Source: CAZMMV01 sp964637035
Lineage (GTDB): Bacteria > Bacillota > Clostridia > Tissierellales > Tissierellaceae
Length of the DNA stretch: 8,713 bases
Direction of reading: 5' to 3'
Assembly (NCBI GenBank): GCA_964637035.1
Contig: CAZWTU010000067.1
Span: forward strand, 1 to 8,713
In this document: one piece after another, positions 1 to 4,541 of the stretch
How the letters are laid out: the number at the start of each line of letters is the position of its first letter
Numbering within the stretch: the first letter of the stretch is position 1
Translations under genes and position numbers: made by a program
Notes under the pieces: model-generated
Database searches by the model: none
The model's input: only the letters and a program-made list of their open reading frames with translations
Told to the model about the DNA's origin: nothing

Positions 1-1
1 G

Positions 2-334
2 GCCGCTAAGGACCTAAATGAGAAAGTAGTTATTATAGCCTCAGGTGATTTATCACATAAATTATCAAATGATGGCCCTTATAGCTATTCACCTAAAGGA
101 AAAATATTTGATGAAAAGATTGTAAATATTATAAAAGAAGGAAATATGGAGGATATAATATCCTTTGATTTAGACCTGGCAGAAAAAGCGGGAGAATGTG
201 GTCTTAGATCTCTTATGATAATGGCGGGTACCCTTGACAGTTATAAATTAGAAACTGAAGTTTTATCCTATGAAGGTCCCTTTGGTGTAGGATATTCTAC
301 CGCAAAGATAGATATATTAGAAAGGAAGGTGTAA
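2..334 (+). CDS. amrB: AmmeMemoRadiSam system protein B (MEMO family), C-terminal part, cut by window start
   Basis: An open frame runs in from the left edge and ends at a TAA, giving the last 110 residues. The family is usually about 260-290 residues, so more than half lies outside the window. The fragment reads ASGDLSHK (residues 13-20, with His19), then AGECG (Cys66) and GTLDS (76-80), ending in GPFGVGYSTAKI. This matches the C-terminal half of the MEMO/LigB-like fold, where a histidine and a cysteine are conserved around the putative metal site. The family is related to class III extradiol dioxygenases, but dioxygenase activity is not established for MEMO proteins. The AMMECR1 and radical SAM genes directly downstream identify it as the B component of the AmmeMemoRadiSam trio. 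An internal ATG at 146 is not the start, because the frame and the homology continue upstream of it. Confidence 0.88.
   Translation, partial: AAKDLNEKVVIIASGDLSHKLSNDGPYSYSPKGKIFDEKIVNIIKEGNMEDIISFDLDLAEKAGECGLRSLMIMAGTLDSYKLETEVLSYEGPFGVGYSTAKIDILERKV
323..330 (+). promoter_or_regulatory. RBS of the AMMECR1-family gene (GTG start)
   Basis: AGGAAGGT lies inside the last codons of the upstream gene and about 6-7 nt before the GTG at 337. No ATG in this frame lies near a comparable site, so the GTG start is favoured and the two genes are likely translationally coupled. Confidence 0.6.
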
Positions 335-336
335 GA

Positions 337-837
337 GTGGAATTAGAATATGTAAATTTGGCTAAAGATAGTTTGGAATACTATATAAGGAATGGGGAAT
401 ATTTACCAGTTCCAGAAAAAACCATTGGAGTAAGAAAAGGCGTATTTGTGACACTTAAAAAGCATGGTATGTTAAGAGGTTGTATAGGTACTATTCAACC
501 TGTGAGAGACAGTGTTGAACTTGAGATAATACAAAATGCTGTTTCAGCAGGTACAGAAGATCCAAGATTTCAACCTGTGAGAGAAAGTGAATTAGTTGAA
601 TTAGTATATTCAGTAGATATTCTTTCAGATCCAGAGCCAATTTCCTCCATAGATGAATTAGACATAAAAAGATATGGAGTTATAGTGTCTAAAGGCTTTA
701 GAAAAGGACTTTTACTTCCTAATTTAGAAGGTATAGATAGTGCAGAAGAACAAGTAAGCATAGCTCTAGAAAAGGCAAATATAAGACCAGATGAAGAATA
801 TAAGATGGAAAGGTTTGAGGTTAAAAGATATTATTAA
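337..837 (+). CDS. amrA: AmmeMemoRadiSam system protein A (AMMECR1 domain protein)
   Basis: A 166-residue protein consisting of a single AMMECR1 domain, the usual size for prokaryotic stand-alone members. The family hallmark LRGCIG is at residues 46-51 (Cys49). It is followed by TEDPRF (73-78), a beta-strand stretch LVYSVDILSDPEPI (89-102) and GLLLPNL (124-130), all family signatures. The molecular function is unknown. The buried Arg-Gly-Cys motif suggests a catalytic or binding role, but none has been proven to my knowledge. There is no signal peptide or membrane segment, so it is cytoplasmic. It starts with GTG 2 bp after the amrB stop, with a good Shine-Dalgarno in the upstream gene. The next gene begins 12 bp after its stop. 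The co-occurrence with amrB and amrS is the basis of the AmmeMemoRadiSam name. Confidence 0.93.
   Translation: MELEYVNLAKDSLEYYIRNGEYLPVPEKTIGVRKGVFVTLKKHGMLRGCIGTIQPVRDSVELEIIQNAVSAGTEDPRFQPVRESELVELVYSVDILSDPEPISSIDELDIKRYGVIVSKGFRKGLLLPNLEGIDSAEEQVSIALEKANIRPDEEYKMERFEVKRYY
494..584 (+). repeat. pair of 16-bp direct repeats inside amrA
   Basis: TTCAACCTGTGAGAGA occurs at 494-509 and again at 569-584, exactly 75 bp (25 codons) apart and in the same frame. Both copies encode Gln-Pro-Val-Arg followed by an acidic residue and serine. The protein positions are ordinary for the family, so this is probably chance plus similar local sequence rather than a mobile or recombined element. Confidence 0.6.
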
Positions 838-845
838 AGGGTGAT
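836..845 (+). promoter_or_regulatory. RBS deciding the start of the radical SAM gene
   Basis: AAAGGGTGAT directly follows the amrA stop. It matches the anti-Shine-Dalgarno well and is spaced correctly for the ATG at 850. The GTG at 841 and the ATG at 844 lie inside this site and would have no RBS of their own, so 850 is the preferred start. Confidence 0.6.
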
Positions 846-849
846 GAAT

Positions 850-1830
850 ATGAAAGAAGCCATGTATTATGAAAAAAAGGAAAAGAACTATGTTAGTTGC
901 AACTTATGTCCTCATAATTGCACTATAGGCGATGGACAAACTGGAATATGCAGGGTTAGGAAAAATGAAAATGGTATTCTTTATTCTATGAATTACGGGA
1001 AATTAACGTCTTATGCTTATGATCCTGTGGAAAAAAAGCCCCTATATCATTTTTATCCAGCTTCTAATATATTTTCTATTGGGAGTTTTGGATGTAATTT
1101 AGCTTGTGATTTTTGTCAAAACTGGGAAATTGTATATGATGATAGCTTTGCCAGGGAAATTTCAGATAATGATATAATATCCTTGGCTAAAGAAAAAAAT
1201 TCAATTGGTCTTGCATTTACTTATAACGAACCTAGTATATGGTATGAATATGTATTAGATTTATCAAAAAAACTTAAAGAAGAAAATCTTAAGACTACAA
1301 TGGTAACTAATGGATACATAAATGAAGAACCATTAGGAGAACTTCTTCCCTATATAGATGCTATGAATATAGATTTAAAGGCCATGGATGATTCTTTTTA
1401 CGATTCTATTTGCAAGGGGAAATTAGATCCAGTCTTAAAGACTATTGACCTAGCAGCAAAATCTACTCACCTAGAGATTACTACTCTTGTAATAGGGGGA
1501 AAGAATAGCTCTATAGATGAGATTAGAAATCTAGCTAAGACAATAGCTAAAATAGATCCTGGGATACCTCTTCATCTTAGTAGATATTTTCCTGCTTATA
1601 AGATGGATATTCCACCTACTAATGTTGAAACTTTGCTAAATGCAAAAAGAATATGCAAGGAATATCTTGATTATGTTTATATTGGAAATGTAGGTGGAGT
1701 TGACAATAATACCTATTGTAAAAGTTGCCATGTAAGGCTCATAGATAGAAGTATATATGGAAAAAACATTAGTATAGAGGATGGAAAATGTAGAAAATGT
1801 GGATATAACATATATGGAAGGGGCTTATAA
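850..1830 (+). CDS. amrS: AmmeMemoRadiSam system radical SAM enzyme (PflA-like)
   Basis: A 326-residue radical SAM protein of the pyruvate-formate-lyase-activating-enzyme-like class. The SAM-cluster motif is GCNLACDFC, with Cys82, Cys86 and Cys89 (Cx3Cx2C) expected to bind the [4Fe-4S] cluster that cleaves S-adenosylmethionine. N-terminal cysteines at 17, 20, 24 and 34 (CNLCPHNC ... GIC) are typical of this subfamily. Family stretches AFTYNEPSIWYEY, MVTNGYI, NIDLKAM and HLSRYFPAYKM follow. The C-terminus carries two Cys-x2-Cys pairs (CKSC and CRKC) like a small zinc ribbon or an auxiliary metal site. The length is normal for the family. The substrate is unknown; the protein could generate a glycyl-type or other substrate radical, but no partner enzyme is seen here. 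The start at 850 is chosen from RBS spacing. The next gene starts 1 bp after the stop. Confidence 0.93.
   Translation: MKEAMYYEKKEKNYVSCNLCPHNCTIGDGQTGICRVRKNENGILYSMNYGKLTSYAYDPVEKKPLYHFYPASNIFSIGSFGCNLACDFCQNWEIVYDDSFAREISDNDIISLAKEKNSIGLAFTYNEPSIWYEYVLDLSKKLKEENLKTTMVTNGYINEEPLGELLPYIDAMNIDLKAMDDSFYDSICKGKLDPVLKTIDLAAKSTHLEITTLVIGGKNSSIDEIRNLAKTIAKIDPGIPLHLSRYFPAYKMDIPPTNVETLLNAKRICKEYLDYVYIGNVGGVDNNTYCKSCHVRLIDRSIYGKNISIEDGKCRKCGYNIYGRGL
1816..1824 (+). promoter_or_regulatory. RBS deciding the start of the alpha/beta hydrolase gene
   Basis: A GGAAGGGGC stretch in the last codons of amrS sits about 7-8 nt before the ATG at 1832. The same frame stays open upstream to an ATG at 1781, but that lies well inside amrS and its 17 extra residues resemble nothing in the family, so 1832 is favoured. 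Confidence 0.55.
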
Positions 1831-1831
1831 A

Positions 1832-2695
1832 ATGAGTAATTTTGGTTTTTACAATATAATTGAAGAAAAGACCTATATAGAAGATATACCTATAATTGTA
1901 CTTACGCCTAAGGGGGTGGACAATGATCTTGCCACAATAGTTTTATACCATGGTTGGAGTTCAAGTAAAGAAACTCAAAGAATAAGAGGGTTTATCCTAT
2001 CTTCAGTAGGTTACAGAGTTGTCATACCTGATTCCATAAATCATGGTGAACGAGACCCCTTTAGTCATTATGGTATAGATAAGGGAGATGAATTATGGGT
2101 TACTGCACTGAGGAGTATTGATGAATGGCCTATTTTGATCAGGGGTCTTATAAAGAAATATAATATAAATAAAGATAAAATTGGAGTAATAGGTAATTCC
2201 ATGGGAGGTATAATTGCTTCTGGAATATATACACACAATGATTATATCAAGGGCTTAGTAGTATTAAATGGCACCATGGCTTGGGAAAATACTAATAGTA
2301 TAGTTAAAGGTTTAATTAAAAATGTAATTGAAGATTTGCGTAAAAATGAAATTAAAAATGAATATAAAGATGTAATTAAAGACCTAATTAAGGATGCAGC
2401 TAAGATACCTATTGTAGACAAGATAGACAAGATAGAAGAGATAGAAAACAGGGTAGAAATCATGGACCCAATTAAAAATATAGACCTTCTTAAAAGTAGG
2501 CCAATATTATTATTACATGGGGATGCTGATGAGGTAGTATCCATAGAAAGTCAAAGACTCTTTTACAATACAATAATGCCCAAATATGATGAAAAGGAAA
2601 AGATTAAGTTTGTAGAATATCCAGGATTAAATCATATAGTAAGCACTAAAATGATGGAAGAAGCCATAATATTTTTTAATAAATATATAAAATAA
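1832..2695 (+). CDS. alpha/beta hydrolase (YitV / dienelactone hydrolase-like esterase)
   Basis: A 287-residue cytoplasmic alpha/beta hydrolase. Visible marks are the oxyanion-hole strand VLYHGWSSSKE (about residues 37-47), the NHGERDPFSHYG segment (70-81) seen in YitV-like esterases, the nucleophile elbow GNSMGG with Ser123, the acid loop HGDADEVV with Asp233 the likely triad acid, and GLNH with His268. The triad is therefore complete. A Lys/Glu-rich insertion at about 155-215 forms the cap region and includes a run of three-residue repeats (IDK, IEE, IEN). It probably hydrolyses a small ester, thioester or peptide substrate; the sequence does not say which. It is translated from an ATG 1 bp after amrS, so it belongs to the same transcript, but hydrolases are not a defining part of AmmeMemoRadiSam. 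A serine peptidase of the same fold is the main alternative. Confidence 0.85.
   Translation: MSNFGFYNIIEEKTYIEDIPIIVLTPKGVDNDLATIVLYHGWSSSKETQRIRGFILSSVGYRVVIPDSINHGERDPFSHYGIDKGDELWVTALRSIDEWPILIRGLIKKYNINKDKIGVIGNSMGGIIASGIYTHNDYIKGLVVLNGTMAWENTNSIVKGLIKNVIEDLRKNEIKNEYKDVIKDLIKDAAKIPIVDKIDKIEEIENRVEIMDPIKNIDLLKSRPILLLHGDADEVVSIESQRLFYNTIMPKYDEKEKIKFVEYPGLNHIVSTKMMEEAIIFFNKYIK
2415..2450 (+). repeat. imperfect 9-bp tandem repeat (four units) in the hydrolase cap
   Basis: Units TAGACAAGA, TAGACAAGA, TAGAAGAGA and TAGAAAACA follow one another without a gap. The first two are identical. The unit length is a multiple of three, so gain or loss of units would keep the reading frame and only lengthen or shorten a charged helix in the cap region. 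Confidence 0.75.
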
Positions 2696-2706
2696 TACTT
2701 GTGAAA

Positions 2707-2714
2707 AAGGGTGG
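2707..2714 (+). promoter_or_regulatory. RBS deciding the start of the flavodoxin/ferredoxin gene
   Basis: AAGGGTGG lies 4 nt (7 nt counted from GGG) before the ATG at 2719. The in-frame GTG at 2701 precedes it and has no RBS, so the protein should begin MKRLNTMYF, which also places the flavodoxin first strand right at the N-terminus as expected. Confidence 0.6.
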
Positions 2715-2718
2715 TAAG

Positions 2719-3531
2719 ATGAAAAGATTAAATACTATGTATTTCAGTCCGACTTCCACTACAAAAAAGCTAGTAGAGGAAATTAGGGACAAGGTCTTAG
2801 AGAAAGAGGGTATTGAAAAAGGAACTACCATTGATTTTACATTACCAAAGGCAAGACAAGCTAGTTCCAATTTTAGAGAAGATGATATACTTATAATAGG
2901 GCTTCCTGTATATGCAGGTAGGGTGCCTAATGTATTAGTAAAATACTTAAATACAATAAAGGGATCAAATACAATGACTATACCAGTAGTATTATATGGA
3001 AATAGGGATTATGATGATGCCCTAATCGAATTAAATGATATATTGCTATCAAATGGTTTTAATATAATTGCTGGTGGTAGCTTTATAGGAGAACATAGTT
3101 TTTCAAAGACTCTGGCTAAGGATAGACCAGATAATGATGACTTGTTAATTGCCAGAAGTTTTGCAGATGATGTGTATTTAAAGATAATAGATGACAAACC
3201 CCATGATACTTTAAAAATAAAAGGTAATAGGCCTTATAAAAAACACTATGTGCCAAGGGATGAAGATAAAAATCCAGTTGACATAAGAAAGGTAATGCCT
3301 AAGACAAGAGATGACTGTATAGATTGTAAAATATGTGTAGAAGCATGCCCCATGGGGTCTATTGACTATGACCATGTAAGTAAATTAATTGGAATCTGTA
3401 TAAAATGTGGAGCTTGTATAAAAAAATGCCCTACTAATTCTAAATACTTTGATGATAAAGATTACTTAAGACATAAAAAAGAATTGGAAGATGAATTGAA
3501 AGCAAGAAAAGAGCCGGAAATATTTATATAA
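2719..3531 (+). CDS. flavodoxin-like / 2x[4Fe-4S] ferredoxin fusion protein (EFR1 family)
   Basis: A 270-residue cytoplasmic electron carrier. Residues 1-160 form a flavodoxin-like domain: first strand LNTMYFS, phosphate-binding loop SPTSTT (10-15) for FMN, then LIIGLPVYAGRVP (58-70) and VVLYGNRDYDDAL (90-102). Residues 200-237 hold two bacterial ferredoxin motifs, Cys200-203-206-210-Pro and Cys227-230-233-237-Pro, each a complete Cx2Cx2Cx3CP set for a [4Fe-4S] cluster. The tail is charged and helical. This architecture fits the flavodoxin-fold ferredoxins (EFR1 family) common in anaerobes. The partner enzyme is not known from sequence. Its place at the end of a run starting with a radical SAM gene makes electron donation to AmrS plausible, but that is inference. 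The gap to the hydrolase gene is 23 bp, so co-transcription is likely. Confidence 0.9.
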   Translation: MKRLNTMYFSPTSTTKKLVEEIRDKVLEKEGIEKGTTIDFTLPKARQASSNFREDDILIIGLPVYAGRVPNVLVKYLNTIKGSNTMTIPVVLYGNRDYDDALIELNDILLSNGFNIIAGGSFIGEHSFSKTLAKDRPDNDDLLIARSFADDVYLKIIDDKPHDTLKIKGNRPYKKHYVPRDEDKNPVDIRKVMPKTRDDCIDCKICVEACPMGSIDYDHVSKLIGICIKCGACIKKCPTNSKYFDDKDYLRHKKELEDELKARKEPEIFI

Positions 3532-3563
3532 TAGTTTTAGCCATAATCCTCCTTCTATAGGAA

Positions 3564-3569
3564 TATAAT
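3564..3569 (+). promoter_or_regulatory. possible -10 box in the palindrome centre
   Basis: TATAAT lies at the junction of the left arm and spacer, 36 bp before the L,D-transpeptidase ATG. No convincing TTGACA-like -35 is seen at 16-18 bp upstream, and the region is simply AT-rich, so this may be chance. If real, transcription would begin near 3576 and only the right arm would be in the message. Confidence 0.2.
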
Positions 3570-3586
3570 AATATATATTCCCATAG

Positions 3587-3593
3587 AAGGAGG
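3587..3593 (+). promoter_or_regulatory. strong RBS of the L,D-transpeptidase gene, within a stem
   Basis: AAGGAGG, a full Shine-Dalgarno match, ends 6 nt before the ATG at 3600 and fixes that start. It lies entirely in the right arm of the 23-bp inverted repeat and would be base-paired if the whole repeat is transcribed. Confidence 0.8.
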
Positions 3594-3599
3594 ATTTTA

Positions 3600-4529
3600 A
3601 TGTACATCCAAAGGTTAGTGCTTATTTTTCTTATACTGTCAACTTTAAATATTAATGAAACCACAAAAGAAAATATAAATAGCATATGGAATGATATAAC
3701 AGAAGTAGCTAATGAGGAAGAAGTAATAGATGAAGAAATAGAGGAGACAATAGAGATTAATAAATTTGACATTTATGGATTAAATTTAAATGAAGGCATA
3801 TTAAGCGATGAGGTCCTTAGGCTTAAAAGCTTTTTAAAAGTCAAAGGATATTTAGATACAGAAGAGGGCTACTATTTTGATACTAATATAAAAAATGCAG
3901 TAATGAAGTATCAAGCAGATAATGCCATAAAGGTTGATGGGAAAGTTGGAAGACAAACATATGAAAAAATAAATCAAGATATGGAATTAAATCAAATAAG
4001 TATCCCGCAGGTAGAATTAGAATTTACCCATGATATCCCCCAAGAAAGTTGGTTAATAATAAATAAGGATAGTAATACTTTATATCATTTACATAAGGAG
4101 GAAGTAATAAATAAATATCCTGTTGCAACAGGAAAAACACCAAGCCATACACCAGAGGGTAAGTTTACAATAGTCACTAAGTATAAGAATCCGGCTTGGG
4201 GTGGTGCTGGCAGATTTAAGCCTATAAGAGGAGGGGACCCTAATAACCCCTTGGGCAAAAGATGGATGGGTTTAAGTTTACAGGGTGGAGGCGTCTATGG
4301 AATACATGGAAATTCAAATAAAGAAAGTATAGGTAGGTATGTATCCCTTGGTTGTATTAGAATGTTCAATGAAGATGTGGTAAATTTATATGATTTAATT
4401 GAGAAAGATACAATCCTATGGATTGGCAATGAAAAGAGGTTAAATACAAATGGTGTATTTTTCAATATAGATAATAAGAAAGATTGGCGTAAAGTTTCTT
4501 ACACCAATCCTTTAGACTTACAATTTTAA
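3600..4529 (+). CDS. exported L,D-transpeptidase (YkuD domain) with peptidoglycan-binding domain
   Basis: A 309-residue cell-wall enzyme. Residues 4-17 are a hydrophobic segment after a short basic start, acting as signal peptide or membrane anchor; no clear cleavage site is seen. A strongly acidic stretch follows (about 38-52). Residues 58-127 form a PG_binding_1 domain (LKSFLKVKGYLD ... VDGKVGRQTYEKI). The YkuD catalytic domain covers about 150-276 and carries the signature HGN (His236) and SLGCIRM, with Cys252 as nucleophile and Arg254. Such enzymes use the Cys to join peptidoglycan stem peptides by 3-3 links, or to attach proteins to the wall; beta-lactam-insensitive crosslinking is known for the family. 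The gene has its own leader after a 68-bp gap and converges on the transglutaminase gene, overlapping it by 12 bp. The catalytic set is complete. Confidence 0.92.
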   Translation: MYIQRLVLIFLILSTLNINETTKENINSIWNDITEVANEEEVIDEEIEETIEINKFDIYGLNLNEGILSDEVLRLKSFLKVKGYLDTEEGYYFDTNIKNAVMKYQADNAIKVDGKVGRQTYEKINQDMELNQISIPQVELEFTHDIPQESWLIINKDSNTLYHLHKEEVINKYPVATGKTPSHTPEGKFTIVTKYKNPAWGGAGRFKPIRGGDPNNPLGKRWMGLSLQGGGVYGIHGNSNKESIGRYVSLGCIRMFNEDVVNLYDLIEKDTILWIGNEKRLNTNGVFFNIDNKKDWRKVSYTNPLDLQF

Positions 4530-4541
4530 ATAGAATTGTAA
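4518..4541. terminator. small AT-rich inverted repeat at the convergent gene ends; possible weak bidirectional terminator
   Basis: TTACAATT (4518-4525) and AATTGTAA (4534-4541) are perfect inverted copies around an 8-base loop and span both stop codons. On the + strand a T-containing tract (ATATTTT) follows. The stem has only one G-C pair, so its stability is poor and termination is uncertain. Confidence 0.3.

Larger units (their letters stand above)
3545..3596 (+). promoter_or_regulatory. 23-bp inverted repeat with RBS in its right arm; possible RNA hairpin, terminator or operator
   Basis: The left arm 3545-3567 and right arm 3574-3596 pair at 22 of 23 positions, with one A-C mismatch (3559/3582) and a 6-base spacer. 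The right arm contains AAGGAGG, the RBS of the L,D-transpeptidase gene, and the left arm contains its exact complement CCTCCTT. In RNA the stem would hide the RBS. As an intrinsic terminator for the upstream operon it is weak, because only TTTT follows before the start codon and the stem has 7 G/C bases per strand at most. A DNA operator is the third reading. The palindrome is seen directly; its role is inferred. Confidence 0.7.

Noticed and set aside
2242..2544. Minus-strand open frame of 100 codons opposite the hydrolase gene
   Set aside because: It lies wholly inside a gene with clear catalytic motifs. Its Ile/Ser/Leu-rich composition is what an AT-rich Lys/Asn/Asp-coding strand gives in reverse.
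3524..3544. A 6-codon minus-strand reading frame (MAKTII) with an ideal AAGGAGG upstream
   Set aside because: The apparent RBS is only the other arm of the palindrome, which gives a Shine-Dalgarno match on both strands. The peptide is too short and overlaps the end of the flavodoxin/ferredoxin gene.
3537..3600. Classical strong Rho-independent terminator after the redox gene
   Set aside because: The stem is long but not GC-rich and is followed by only four T before the start codon of the next gene. A regulatory hairpin or operator fits equally well, so it is listed as a regulatory palindrome.
3524..3772. Minus-strand open frame of 82 codons over the palindrome and the start of the L,D-transpeptidase gene
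   Set aside because: It is antisense to the signal and acidic region and to the palindrome, and has no recognisable domain. The serine-rich run is the reverse of the acidic codons.
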